Notes under the pieces: generated by a model
The model's database searches: none
What the model saw: the letters and a program-made list of their open reading frames with translations, nothing else
Told to the model about the DNA's origin: nothing
Translations under genes and position numbers: made by a program
Shown here: one piece after another, positions 26,549 through 35,378 of the stretch
Layout of the letters: every line of letters begins with the position of its first letter
Numbering within the stretch: position 1 is the stretch's first letter
DNA from: Phycisphaerales bacterium
GTDB taxonomy: Bacteria; Planctomycetota; Phycisphaerae; Phycisphaerales; UBA1924
DNA length: 64,000 nucleotides
Assembly: GCA_029260455.1 (NCBI GenBank)
Contig: JAJDDF010000016.1
Coordinates: 235,041-299,040, forward strand
Direction of reading: 5' to 3'

Positions 26549-27472
26549 TCAGTTGACATCGGGTGGATCAAGATCGCGACTTCGACCTGAAAAGAACTTG
26601 TTCGTCGCCCCCGATGCTGTGTAGGGAAAACTGCCGTCATCATTGCGAATATATCCCAGCTCCTTGGCCGTCCTGCGATTGACGTGTCCATCAAGCCACG
26701 CAACGACCGCTTTGCCCTGATGCCGTTCATCGACTGCTGATCGGGTGAACCCGTCGCGGCTGCCATCGCAATTATCACTTGTCGCGGTCAGTCTTGGTGG
26801 ATCAAGTGACCACCCGTGGTTGCACAATTCCCGCGTGTTCTTGTTGGGATGAGGCCTTGGGTTGTAGCCATGCCGCTGTACCGGAGGAAAAGTCGCTGCG
26901 GTGCCGAGTGTGTCTGCAAAGAGAACAGTCTGCGTATTGATCTGATGCAGGCGCACCGGGAACCGCACATGCAGACCATCGGCGCGTCGGCGACTGTTGC
27001 CAAGAAACTGAAAGTTGTACCCAAGGCAATAATTGCGATTGTTCATGTAGTCCGGCACAACCGGATCCTGAAATATCTCATGGTCGAGATGCCGATTGTT
27101 GTCGTTCTCCTTGCCCGGATCGGTCGACGGGTTGTCATACGCAAAGAACCCGGCACTTGCGCCCATCATCACCATCCAGCGCGGCCGATAGTGCTTGCCA
27201 TTGCCAACGTTGTAGTGATTTCGTGGATCATCACTGCTGCCAATTTTTGCCATGCGACCGGGAATGCTCACATTGTCGTGCTCATTGGCAAATAAGGCAT
27301 GACCGATGACCAACTGCCGAAGGTTGGAAGACCATTTCGTGGTCTGCGCTGCGGCCCGAGCGCTCTGCAACGCTGGGACGATCAACCCAAGCAGAATCCC
27401 TATCACTGCAACAACAACAAGGAGTTCAATCAGCGTGAAACCTGATTGAGTTCGTTTTCTGGTGTGACCCAT
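26549..27472 (-). CDS. Type II secretion/pilin-like protein with prepilin N-terminus and H-x9-DG motif
   Basis: The 307-residue protein begins with a basic leader and the prepilin cleavage motif [17 protein letters not shown], cut after Gly with methylated Phe as new N-terminus. A long hydrophobic helix follows. Near the C-terminus [12 protein letters not shown] fits the H-x9-DG motif that marks a large planctomycete pseudopilin-like family. Such proteins are exported to the envelope. A GAGGAG ribosome-binding site is upstream of the ATG at 27472. The sigma-54 activator gene lies 52 bp upstream on the same strand, so both may be in one transcript. Confidence 0.88.
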   Translation of the reverse strand: MGHTRKRTQSGFTLIELLVVVAVIGILLGLIVPALQSARAAAQTTKWSSNLRQLVIGHALFANEHDNVSIPGRMAKIGSSDDPRNHYNVGNGKHYRPRWMVMMGASAGFFAYDNPSTDPGKENDNNRHLDHEIFQDPVVPDYMNNRNYCLGYNFQFLGNSRRRADGLHVRFPVRLHQINTQTVLFADTLGTAATFPPVQRHGYNPRPHPNKNTRELCNHGWSLDPPRLTATSDNCDGSRDGFTRSAVDERHQGKAVVAWLDGHVNRRTAKELGYIRNDDGSFPYTASGATNKFFSGRSRDLDPPDVN

Positions 27473-27524
27473 TGCGATATATCTCCTCACGGGCGGACCC
27501 CTCATCTCCACCATAGAAACCAGC

Positions 27525-29015
27525 TTACCGAGTGTCAGGCGGTGTGCTGCGTTGGCGCTGTTTTGCACCTCGCGCCGCCCGGGGACGTGGAATACCGAGT
27601 TTGTCCATGCGGCTCAGGAGTGTTTGCGGCTTGAGGTCCAGTTTACCAGCCGCCCCACCCTCGCCATACACACGGTAATTTGCCGTCTCCAGCGCATGCA
27701 TAATTTGCAATCGCTGCAGTTGATCGTGGGTCAAATCGAGCAGCACATCGCGCGGTGCAGCATTTTGGTTTGCCCCACTGCTGCCGGAAGAGAGCGGCGA
27801 CGACGTCCCCCCGCCGGTTGGCAGTTCGATATCAAGTTCGCGCTGCGCCAGCGGATCGGCGAGCAATGTCGCGCGTTCAACTGCATTTTCAAGTTCGCGC
27901 ACATTGCCGGGCCACCGATATGCCATAAGCCTGCGCAGGCTTCTCGGTGTGATCGGCAGAGTTCCCCGCCCCATGCGCTGGGCGTGCCTAGTGTGAAGAA
28001 ACTCAACAAGCGGTCGAATATCATCGCGCCGATCGCGCAGTGCGGGCACGTCTATACGAAATACGCTCAAACGATAGAACAAATCTTCTCTGAACCGTGA
28101 GCGCCGAACCTGCTGCGCGAGATCGCGATGGGTCGCGGCCACCACGCGGACATCGACGCGCACAGGACGTGTGCCGCCAACGCGCTCGAAGGTTCCATTT
28201 TGCAAAACGCGCAGCAATTTTGCTTGCGCTGCAAGGGACAATTCGGCAACTTCATCAAGAAAAAGTGTGCCGCCATCTGCAAGTTCGAACTTTCCCAGTC
28301 GCTGGCGGTCCGCACCAGTAAAGGCGCCGCGTTCGTGGCCAAAGAGTTCGCTTTCAATAAGTGTGTCGGGCATCGCAGCGCAGTTCACGGCCACCATCGG
28401 GGCGCTCGCACGTGCAGATTCCCCATGAATCCGGCGCGCTACCAACTCCTTGCCCGAACCGGTTTCACCAAAGATCAAGACCGTCGAATCAACAGGCGCA
28501 ACGCGATCGATCTGCTCAAGCATCGCCAACATCGGTGCCGACCGGCCAACGATCTCCGGCGCGCCATCAACATCAACAAGTTCACGCCGCACGCGCTCTG
28601 CCTTGCGCCGCCCCGCTTCTGCATCAGCAAGTTGTAATTGCAGACGCTCAAGTTCTCTGCGTTCCGCCTCGCGCTGCCCCGGATCATGGGCGGGGTGCAG
28701 AACCACCGCGAAGCGCTGCCCGCCATCGGGTGTATCTTCGATTGGGGCTACCGCGATGTCCTGCGGCCCCGCCTCCGCACCGAGCAATTCGACCCTTGCA
28801 GTCGCACTCCCTGATCCATCTGCCATTGCGCGTTTCAACACATCGGGATCACTGAGCAAGGTCGCCACACGCCGCCCCGTGAGGCCATCAGGTGAGGTTC
28901 CCCAGAGTGCTGCGGCCGCACTGGTCGCCGCAATGACCATGCCTTTTCCATCGGTTTCCAAAACTGCAAGCCCAAGAGATTCGGCGGGCACAAGGATGAT
29001 GTCGCAGGATGCCAT
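27525..29015 (-). CDS. Sigma-54-dependent transcriptional activator (PAS-AAA+-Fis)
   Basis: This 496-residue enhancer-binding protein has an N-terminal PAS-like sensor (about 9-110), a short coiled linker, an AAA+ domain with Walker A G-E-T-G-S-G-K-E (183-190), the sigma-54-contacting G-A-F-T-G-A loop (230-235) and Walker B G-G-T-L-F-L-D-E (about 248-255), then a Gly/Ser linker and a Fis-type helix-turn-helix (A-L-E-T-A-N-Y and [10 protein letters not shown], 440-470). No receiver domain is present, so the PAS domain probably senses a ligand. A 15-bp perfect inverted repeat starts seven bases before the ATG and may be its own binding site. Confidence 0.93.
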   Translation of the reverse strand: MASCDIILVPAESLGLAVLETDGKGMVIAATSAAAALWGTSPDGLTGRRVATLLSDPDVLKRAMADGSGSATARVELLGAEAGPQDIAVAPIEDTPDGGQRFAVVLHPAHDPGQREAERRELERLQLQLADAEAGRRKAERVRRELVDVDGAPEIVGRSAPMLAMLEQIDRVAPVDSTVLIFGETGSGKELVARRIHGESARASAPMVAVNCAAMPDTLIESELFGHERGAFTGADRQRLGKFELADGGTLFLDEVAELSLAAQAKLLRVLQNGTFERVGGTRPVRVDVRVVAATHRDLAQQVRRSRFREDLFYRLSVFRIDVPALRDRRDDIRPLVEFLHTRHAQRMGRGTLPITPRSLRRLMAYRWPGNVRELENAVERATLLADPLAQRELDIELPTGGGTSSPLSSGSSGANQNAAPRDVLLDLTHDQLQRLQIMHALETANYRVYGEGGAAGKLDLKPQTLLSRMDKLGIPRPRAARGAKQRQRSTPPDTR

Positions 29016-29021
29016 GATTCA

Positions 29022-29061
29022 ATGATATTTCATTGTTTGCTTATTTACAATGAAATATCAT
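29022..29061. promoter_or_regulatory. Perfect 15-bp inverted repeat, possible activator binding site
   Basis: ATGATATTTCATTGT (29022-29036) and ACAATGAAATATCAT (29047-29061) are exact inverted copies around a ten-base T-rich spacer. The region is far more AT-rich than its surroundings. It lies seven bases upstream of the start codon of the sigma-54 activator gene and about 86-125 bp upstream of a sigma-54-like box on the plus strand, the usual distance for an enhancer site. Confidence 0.6.
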
Positions 29062-29146
29062 GGAAATTAGAGTTCCATTTCAGTATTTGCTGTCTCTTAG
29101 GCCACCAAACCTGCCATGGATGTCCCCAAAGTCAGATTTTGCGGTT

Positions 29147-29161
29147 TGGCACGGCATGTGC
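29147..29161 (+). promoter_or_regulatory. Sigma-54-like -24/-12 box
   Basis: TGGCACG, four bases, then GTGC matches the sigma-54 consensus (TGGCACG-N4-TTGC) except for one base in the -12 part. It is oriented towards the structured region and metK. The GGCAC/GTGCC halves also form a small palindrome, so a chance match is possible. Confidence 0.35.
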
Positions 29162-29220
29162 CATATACATGTCAGCATCGGCGGGCTCGGATGCCGTCTG
29201 GTGGGAGAAAGCAGGCGGAC

Positions 29221-29473
29221 GCTGCGCCAACGGTGTGGCGGCCCCATTGGATGAACCCGGGCAGTCTCATGCCTGGGACAATCTGGGATTCACGCTCCGA
29301 AAGTGACGACGGCCTTCGGAGGGTTGGGGTCTCTCGCAGTGACCAAGTGGGCAGGTCATCGCGAGTCCCCCGATCCTTCGAGGGCCGTTGTCGTATGCTG
29401 CCGCTCCTACAGAAACTGATCCTGAGGGCTAGGCGGTGTAAACTTGCCCCTTCAGGCACGGTTGAAGTACACC
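29221..29473 (+). ncRNA. Candidate structured RNA / metK leader
   Basis: Four stems follow one another on the plus strand. GCTGCGCC (29221-29228) pairs with GGTGTGGC (29232-29239). CCCGGGCA (29256-29263) pairs with TGCCTGGG (29270-29277). Bases 29303-29329 pair without interruption with 29368-29394 (27 pairs), then after a small internal loop 29333-29337 pair with 29361-29365 and 29339-29344 with 29354-29359, closing on a nine-base loop. A bulged stem at 29435-29445/29465-29473 stands 43 bp before metK. About a dozen pairs are G.T on the plus strand and would be A.C on the other, which points to a functional plus-strand RNA. The 500-bp gap has no convincing gene. It does not match SAM-I, SAM-II or other classes I know. 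Confidence 0.5.
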
Positions 29474-29516
29474 GATACTGACGATTGACCACATGAGAGG
29501 GGAGCACCAAAGGGCT

Positions 29517-30773
29517 ATGGGCAACTATTTTTTCACTTCCGAATCTGTGTCGATGGGACATCCAGACAAGGTGGCCGACCAGATTTCTGATGCAATTCTT
29601 GATGCGATGCTCGCGAAAGATCCGCTGTCGCGCGTGGCCTGCGAAACGATGGTCTCAACCGGCATGGCGGTGGTCGCAGGCGAAGTAACCACCAAGGCGT
29701 ATGTGGAGATCGCTGAGGTTGTGCGCAACACGATCGAGCGCATTGGATACACCGACGGCGCGATGCACTTTGACAATCACTCGTGCGCGGTGCTTGTGTC
29801 ACTCAAACAACAGTCAACTGACATCGCCCAGGGTGTTGATGTTGGCGAGAAGGGTCAGGAAGGCGCAGGCGATCAGGGCATGATGTTTGGCTATGCGTGC
29901 CGCGAAACTGATGAACTTGATCCCAATGCTTTTATGCCCCTGCCGATTCACCTGAGCCATCGGCTTGTAGAAAAGCACGCAGAAATCCGAAGCGCGGGAA
30001 CGATCGAGCAGCTGCGCCCGGATGCCAAATCGCAGGTAACGTTCGAATATGACAGCACCGACCGCCCGGTGCGCGTCGACACGGTTGTTCTCTCAACACA
30101 ACACGGCCCCACATGGTCAGGCACAGATGCTGCTTCATTGCGCACGCGCCAGGCAGAACTCAAGAAGCAAATCATCGAACACATCATCAAGCCCGTGCTT
30201 GGCACTGCATGGTGGAATGATTCGATCAAGGTGCATGTCAACCCGACGGGCAAATTCGAAATCGGCGGACCGCACGGCGATGTGGGCCTGACCGGACGCA
30301 AGATTATTGTTGATACTTATGGCGGCATGGGGCGACACGGGGGCGGCGCATTCTCCGGGAAAGACCCGACGAAAGTCGATCGGTCAGCGGCCTATATGGC
30401 CCGGTATATCGCCAAGAATATCGTTGCCGCCGGTCTTGCAGAACGCTGCGAAATTCAACTGAGTTATGCGATTGGTGTTGCGGAACCAACCTCGGTGCAT
30501 GTGACCACCTTTGGCACCAATACTGCGCCGGAACAAGCTATTTCAGCGGCGGTGCGTGAGACTTTTGAGCTGACCCCCGGCGATATCATCAAAACGCTCG
30601 GGTTGCGAAGCCCGATCTTTGCCCTCACCGCGGCGCACGGGCACTTCGGACGCGAGCCGGGAAAAGTCACTGTCGAAGGCAATACGTATGAAACCTTCGC
30701 GTGGGAGAAGACGGATCGTGTTGATGCATTGCGCAAAGCCGTGGAACAACAGGCGAGTGCAGTCGCGCAGTAA
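29517..30773 (+). CDS. metK: S-adenosylmethionine synthetase MetK
   Basis: MetK makes S-adenosylmethionine from methionine and ATP. The 418-residue protein has the N-terminal [14 protein letters not shown], the signature [11 protein letters not shown], and the P-loop-like [19 protein letters not shown] block. It is somewhat longer than the 384 residues of E. coli MetK. The ATG at 29517 gives the family N-terminus; the ATG at 29493 would add eight residues and overlap a GAGGGGAG ribosome-binding site. The long structured leader upstream suggests regulation at RNA level. SAM use links it to trmL and to the CBS-CGL pair in this window. Confidence 0.97.
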   Translation: MGNYFFTSESVSMGHPDKVADQISDAILDAMLAKDPLSRVACETMVSTGMAVVAGEVTTKAYVEIAEVVRNTIERIGYTDGAMHFDNHSCAVLVSLKQQSTDIAQGVDVGEKGQEGAGDQGMMFGYACRETDELDPNAFMPLPIHLSHRLVEKHAEIRSAGTIEQLRPDAKSQVTFEYDSTDRPVRVDTVVLSTQHGPTWSGTDAASLRTRQAELKKQIIEHIIKPVLGTAWWNDSIKVHVNPTGKFEIGGPHGDVGLTGRKIIVDTYGGMGRHGGGAFSGKDPTKVDRSAAYMARYIAKNIVAAGLAERCEIQLSYAIGVAEPTSVHVTTFGTNTAPEQAISAAVRETFELTPGDIIKTLGLRSPIFALTAAHGHFGREPGKVTVEGNTYETFAWEKTDRVDALRKAVEQQASAVAQ

Positions 30774-30802
30774 ATATCTGAAAAAAAGACCCTGACGTTG
30801 CA

Positions 30803-31315
30803 TCACACCGTCGCAGCTGGCCACGAGGGGTGTTCGCGCCACAGGGCTGCGGGCTCGTATTGCAGCGATTCGCGCGTGAGTCCTGCCATGGGATATCGCT
30901 CTTCAAGGGCTGCGCCAAGTTCATCATCTTCGCACAGCACCAGATAACAGGGATGCGCAAGGCACCGCGAGACGAAGCGCACGGCGCGCAGTAATTCACG
31001 GGGCGATGTTGCAATCATCAGATCCCGGGCGTCGTAGCGGATAGGAAGCACCCGGAACTGCCACGCCTGCCGATTGGTGATGATCGGACGCACAGAATCG
31101 CAAAATGACTCTTTCGCCGGGACAATCCACTGTGCACTCGTCGCATACTGGGTGGCCCATGCTTCTTCAACCAGTTCGGGATCAACACCGAACATCTCTT
31201 CTGCAAGCGCCCCAAACGGGCGGTGCGTCGAGCGTTGGTGCTTGACGATCTGGTTGACCTGCACATCTGTCAGGACACCATGCTGAATAAGAATTTCGCC
31301 CAGACGGTGAACCAT
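30803..31315 (-). CDS. Stand-alone MshEN/GspE-N-like domain protein
   Basis: The 170-residue protein resembles the N-terminal domain of type II secretion/type IV pilus ATPases but has no ATPase part. It begins R-L-G-E-I-L-I-Q-H-G and has matching hydrophobic residues and a final Q (K-H-Q, about residue 27), the spacing of the cyclic-di-GMP-binding MshEN motif. A second helical-beta part ends at L-Q-Y-E. The start at 31315 is supported by GGAGGG six bases upstream; the frame is open 85 codons further but that segment looks non-coding. It may be a small c-di-GMP receptor. Neighbours are metK (convergent, 30-bp gap) and, 530 bp away, an FHA protein. Confidence 0.68.
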   Translation of the reverse strand: MVHRLGEILIQHGVLTDVQVNQIVKHQRSTHRPFGALAEEMFGVDPELVEEAWATQYATSAQWIVPAKESFCDSVRPIITNRQAWQFRVLPIRYDARDLMIATSPRELLRAVRFVSRCLAHPCYLVLCEDDELGAALEERYPMAGLTRESLQYEPAALWREHPSWPAATV

Positions 31316-31845
31316 CCGAATCCCTCCCGCGACACAGAACTGCTGGCATGTCGCTTGAAGATTGATCGGCATCTCAACTGGTGATTCGGATGCGCTGCAT
31401 TGAAACTCACCTGCGGCGCTTGCGCATGCACCGGGCTGGTGATGGGCGCACAGGGCGCGGCTTGCGCTGATCGCGCATGAGCGGCGGCGATTGGCGGTCG
31501 TGCGGGCCTCATGGGTGTGCGTTGCCCGCGCGATCGTCACGGACGCGCGTATCCAACCGGGGCAACCCACCCGGTTCGCCGGGCCTCACTTGCCCACGCG
31601 GACGGCATGATCGTCGCGGATGCCCACGCCATCAGGCCTCGCAATCGGTAGCCCCAACGCACTCGGAGGAGTCGCCGGGGGGACGTGGGTCACTTTTTTG
31701 GCTCATTTGAGGGTTCACGGACGCTTCCATGTCATGTAAGTGCCTGCGGACGCAAGAATAGGCATTCCAAGATTCGCGCCGAGCGCGTAGGATGATGCTC
31801 AATGGCGGGCCCTGGGAGGGGCGCTGACCCGCCGGAGGTCGATGA
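31316..31845. other. 530-bp gap with hairpins, no convincing gene
   Basis: Both strands are open over stretches, but the translations are Arg/Ala/His-rich and lack a fold or a ribosome-binding site. AACCGGG (31555-31561) pairs with CCCGGTT (31570-31576) around eight bases. The octamer GCCCACGC recurs near 31592 and 31620. GGCGGG (31804-31809) pairs with CCCGCC (31828-31833) and directly abuts the GGAGG ribosome-binding site of the FHA gene, so it could affect its translation. Promoters of the divergent MshEN and FHA genes must lie here. Confidence 0.4.
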
Positions 31846-32343
31846 ATGCTTGAGGTCTCAATTGTTGACAAGACCGGGAACGTGTTGCGCCGGATCGAAC
31901 TAACCGGCGGAAGGCCGATCAAGATTGGGCGCGGTCTCAATTGCGAGGTCCGCATTGCTGCGGCCACAGTATCGCGCGAACATGCTGAACTTCGCCCCTC
32001 GCGCGATAGCGATGGGTGGGTGCTGCGCGATTTGAATTCAACGCATGGCGTATTCGTAGATGGCAAGCGCGTGCGCGCCCTCGAATGCGCTGAGGGACTC
32101 GAAGTGAATATCGGTCCCGCAACCTTGCGCTTTGATGATCTCGCTGAGCGCATCGGCCAGGAAATTGACGCGGACATCGCAGATGAGTTTGGCGGCGAGA
32201 ATGAAGAAGCAGAAACGCTTGATGTGAACATTGTTTCGAGTGTTGCGCCCAAGAAAGCCAAGCCTGCCAAAGAACCCAAGGCTGCGAAAGAGGGAAAGTC
32301 GAAGTTGCGTTTCCGCAAGGCAAAGGCAACGAGTGAGTCTTGA
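31846..32343 (+). CDS. FHA-domain protein
   Basis: A 165-residue cytoplasmic protein with one forkhead-associated domain at about residues 15-95: I-K-I-G-R-G (phosphate-binding Gly-Arg), V-S-R-E-H-A-E-L, and D-L-N-S-T-H-G-V-F-V-D-G. All key residues for binding phosphothreonine peptides are present. An acidic stretch and a Lys/Ala-rich tail follow. It presumably reads phosphorylation by Hanks-type kinases such as that at 15693. A GGAGG site lies seven bases before the ATG, next to the hairpin at 31804-31833. A small membrane protein gene follows after five bases. Confidence 0.9.
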   Translation: MLEVSIVDKTGNVLRRIELTGGRPIKIGRGLNCEVRIAAATVSREHAELRPSRDSDGWVLRDLNSTHGVFVDGKRVRALECAEGLEVNIGPATLRFDDLAERIGQEIDADIADEFGGENEEAETLDVNIVSSVAPKKAKPAKEPKAAKEGKSKLRFRKAKATSES

Positions 32344-32348
32344 CCGCA

Positions 32349-32588
32349 ATGACGATCCCACTTCCAGAGCAAGAGCCGACCACCACTGAAGAAGAGATTC
32401 TTCAACGCCTAGTGTTTCTGGAACGCAAGATTACCCGGCTCAATAATCACCGCATCATGCAATCACCCTGCTGGACGATTGCGGGAGGCATTGTGCTTGG
32501 ATTTATTTCGTGGATAGCACTCGTGCTCTTGTTCTGGCTTGTACTTTCCATACTCGGTATTGGTTTCTTGTCTGTGTTCGGCAGATAG
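32349..32588 (+). CDS. Small single-helix membrane protein
   Basis: The 79-residue protein has a polar N-terminus with a short helix rich in E, R and L (E-E-E-I-L-Q-R-L-V-F-L-E-R-K) and a long hydrophobic segment of 35-40 residues that could form one or two membrane helices. I take ATG 32349; a TTG overlapping the FHA stop codon is an alternative start. It probably shares the FHA transcript. No family is recognised. It converges with the 906-residue protein gene, with a 4-bp gap. Confidence 0.6.
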   Translation: MTIPLPEQEPTTTEEEILQRLVFLERKITRLNNHRIMQSPCWTIAGGIVLGFISWIALVLLFWLVLSILGIGFLSVFGR

Positions 32589-32592
32589 CGCG

Positions 32593-35313
32593 CTACTCAA
32601 TCCGAATTGTCTTGTTGAGCCGGGCGCTGCCTGCGTTTTCGCGCAGGCCGATGCGAACACTTGAGCCGATCAGCCTGTTTCCATCTTCAAAGACAAACAC
32701 TTTTGCTGTTGACTCACCCGGCGGGAGGGCGCTGATGGGCGCCGATTGCCCGCGAAAACCGGGGGCTTGAATGAACGATTCAATTGAAAGTGGTCTGGTG
32801 TCAAGATTGGTCACCGCAACGGTGACGACGAGCCGGCGTGATCTGCCATTGCGAGGCCGGGTGAATCGGTAGGACGCGCTGAGATCGACGCCGCGCATCC
32901 CAAGTTCAATCTTAAGAGGCACGGCCATGGTTGGGTATGTGCCATCGCCTGCAAGATCGACCTCGGCGATGACATCGCGCACGCCCGCCTCCTCGCCCAC
33001 GCCAAGAGCAATGGATGTGGTGAGCACTGTGTCACCACCAGCGGGAATTGAAAAAGCAAGCACGCGAGGCTGAAAGCTCCACGCCTGTGGCTCTGCGAAG
33101 CGGACCCGCCCGGTTAGAGAACGCTCAAAGGGATTGTGCAGATGCAACGCGACGGTGTGCCGGCGCGACTGCGCTTCGATGAACGACGGCGTAAGCAGCA
33201 GTGCAGCGCGAAAACGCACGATATCAACATCGATGCCTTCAATGATTTGCGGCGTTTCGGTCAGGGCGATGGTGTGCATGCCATCACTGGGTGACACAAT
33301 ATGTGTACCGCCAAGTGAATCGCGCACGGTGATCGTTCCCTCACCGAGAAACGCGGACAGGGTGTAGGGCTCTTCGGTGTCACTCCACGCAATGATTGCA
33401 CCGTGATCGGGGCCTTGGGCGATCAGGAGCGTGACATCATCTGGTGCGGGAAGCTGCCCAGCAGGCGTCAATGCGCCAAGCGCCGACGACAAGGTGCGCA
33501 TGACGAGGCCTTCGGCGCGCGGTGCGAACAACAATGTGCCATCTTGAAGTACAGAGCACGACCAAGGCGCTTCGATTGACACAGTTGTTGCCCCCGCGTG
33601 CCAGGCAAGACACGCCCGGCGAGCAAGATCGAGGAGCACGGCGCGCCGGCCATACAGATCGTCATTTGGCAATTCAAGCACCGCGATCACTTCAACGCCG
33701 CGATCAAGCCAGAGGCGCACATAGTCCGGCACCGATTGCGATGGAATTTCAGGCGGAAACGTGAGTGTCACGGCGCTTGGCAACTGCGCCGCTGGATCAC
33801 GCGGCGGTGCGACAATCGCACTCCAGGGAAGCGTTATCACAGGACGCGGAACAAGCTCGCTGAGCGCCGCGTGCATGTCAAGAGCCGCGGGCAATACATC
33901 TGCTTCCCACAATGACGTGTCGCCGGTGGTTGGTCCCAACTGCCACCGGGTGACGCGCTCACCAAAGCGAGTGAGTGTTGCTGCAAGTGAACCTATCCAA
34001 TCGGTGCCACCTCGCGCGATGAACTCCGCCGGGCGTTCTGCATCAATCCGGGCTGCTTGTGCAAGTGCAAGAGGCACGCGCCCAAGTACGAATGAAACAT
34101 GATGCCCGCGCTCAAGTAAAGATTCCATAGCGCGCTCAAAGGCAATGTGTCGCAATGATGATTCGTCATCCTGAATATCTGCCCACGCCGCCACCTGCAC
34201 CGGGCCCACACCCAGACGGCGCACAAGCATGGGCAACTGGTCAAGTTCATCCGCTTTCATGTGCTCCGCGATGATGCCAAAGTTATTGTCATCGATGATA
34301 TCCGTTTCGGGAAGCGACGCAACGTACAAAAGATCGGCAACTGCAACTCCAACATCCCCTCGCGGTCCATGTGCACGCACAACCGTGCGGTACCACCCGA
34401 AGGTTTCAATTGCAGGCCTCCACATGATTGGTTCACCTGCGGTATTGGCATCGAAGAGCGCACGATCGATCATCGCGCCGTCCATGTCCCAGAGCGCCAC
34501 TTCAATTTCAAGTGTTTCACCAGTCAGGTCGCGCACATCGATCGCAAGGCTCGGTGATTCAGGGGCGACAACGATATTGCCGGGGCTGGATGTTGTAATG
34601 CGCACGCGCGGTGCCTGAAATACGGTGATGTTGTCAAAATACACTGCGCCGGAATAATCTTCTACGCCCACTTCATGAATCACTGCTTCGCCGATCCGCA
34701 GTTCGTCGGGCTGGAGCAGTTGCAATTCAAGTTGCACAAACTCTGCCTCCGGATGACTTGGCAGGTGCATTTCGATGGTCCGCCATTGCCCTTCACTCAG
34801 GACATCTTCACTGACCACCTCTGCGCCCTGGATATTCTCATACCCCGCGTGCCCCGGGTGACTCAGGTCTGGCGGAACCGAAAGTGAAAATCGTGCGATG
34901 ATGCGCGCCCGCGCATGCACGAGACCTTCGGTGCGCACCTGTGCGGTAATCAGATAATCACTGCTGGGCATCGCGGGCAACACCCCCCGTGCCAGTGCGA
35001 TCCCCGTCGACCCGCCACGCGTTGGGAGCTTCATGCTCCAGCGCCCACCATCGGCGGCGATGTCATTGCTCAACAGCGCCCGGTTGTAATGCGGAAAGCC
35101 CGCCTTGGGTTGATCGCGCAGTCCGGGGTTTGTGCGAAACCAGTGCGGCGGCAGGTCTTCGAGATAAAATTCCCGCTCCTCGAAACTCCATTCCTCCACG
35201 AGCCGCGTCGCAGCAGGTGGGCGAGCCCACTGGGCCCGGGCGCATGGCAACACCATTGCCAAAAACGCAACCGCACTCAATATGAAGATCAGGTTTGTTC
35301 GTGCGCGCACCAT
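32593..35313 (-). CDS. Large secreted protein of unknown function
   Basis: A 906-residue protein with a clear N-terminal signal peptide (basic start, hydrophobic core, C-A-R-A-Q at about 28). Residues 40-230 look like a beta-sandwich of the carbohydrate-binding (galactose-binding-like) type, with Y-F-D-N-I-T-V-F near its end. A central alpha/beta part, about 330-640, has alternating strands and helices that may form a barrel, and the last 250 residues are beta-rich again, as in Ig-like domains. This build recalls surface glycoside hydrolases, but I see no catalytic motif. It is flanked by a convergent small membrane protein gene and, upstream, FIST on the same strand. Confidence 0.75.
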   Translation of the reverse strand: MVRARTNLIFILSAVAFLAMVLPCARAQWARPPAATRLVEEWSFEEREFYLEDLPPHWFRTNPGLRDQPKAGFPHYNRALLSNDIAADGGRWSMKLPTRGGSTGIALARGVLPAMPSSDYLITAQVRTEGLVHARARIIARFSLSVPPDLSHPGHAGYENIQGAEVVSEDVLSEGQWRTIEMHLPSHPEAEFVQLELQLLQPDELRIGEAVIHEVGVEDYSGAVYFDNITVFQAPRVRITTSSPGNIVVAPESPSLAIDVRDLTGETLEIEVALWDMDGAMIDRALFDANTAGEPIMWRPAIETFGWYRTVVRAHGPRGDVGVAVADLLYVASLPETDIIDDNNFGIIAEHMKADELDQLPMLVRRLGVGPVQVAAWADIQDDESSLRHIAFERAMESLLERGHHVSFVLGRVPLALAQAARIDAERPAEFIARGGTDWIGSLAATLTRFGERVTRWQLGPTTGDTSLWEADVLPAALDMHAALSELVPRPVITLPWSAIVAPPRDPAAQLPSAVTLTFPPEIPSQSVPDYVRLWLDRGVEVIAVLELPNDDLYGRRAVLLDLARRACLAWHAGATTVSIEAPWSCSVLQDGTLLFAPRAEGLVMRTLSSALGALTPAGQLPAPDDVTLLIAQGPDHGAIIAWSDTEEPYTLSAFLGEGTITVRDSLGGTHIVSPSDGMHTIALTETPQIIEGIDVDIVRFRAALLLTPSFIEAQSRRHTVALHLHNPFERSLTGRVRFAEPQAWSFQPRVLAFSIPAGGDTVLTTSIALGVGEEAGVRDVIAEVDLAGDGTYPTMAVPLKIELGMRGVDLSASYRFTRPRNGRSRRLVVTVAVTNLDTRPLSIESFIQAPGFRGQSAPISALPPGESTAKVFVFEDGNRLIGSSVRIGLRENAGSARLNKTIRIE

Positions 35314-35378
35314 GGGTGTAATTCACCTATCGGTGCAACGCCCGGTGCGCGGCGAATGCTCCTGACAAGGAAATCAAT

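Noticed and set aside
29022..29481. Several small open frames between the sigma-54 activator and metK
   Set aside because: Overlapping frames, no ribosome-binding sites, and their DNA forms the stems of the structured RNA candidate.
29162..29516. Known SAM riboswitch or tmRNA/6S/RNase P RNA upstream of metK
   Set aside because: I find none of the conserved blocks of SAM-I, SAM-II or SAM-III, nor tmRNA or RNase P core sequences. The structure is reported as an unclassified candidate.
31500..31700. Cyclic-di-GMP riboswitch next to the MshEN-like gene
   Set aside because: A GGGCAAC-type string is present but the conserved GEMM core and its two-helix arrangement are absent on both strands.
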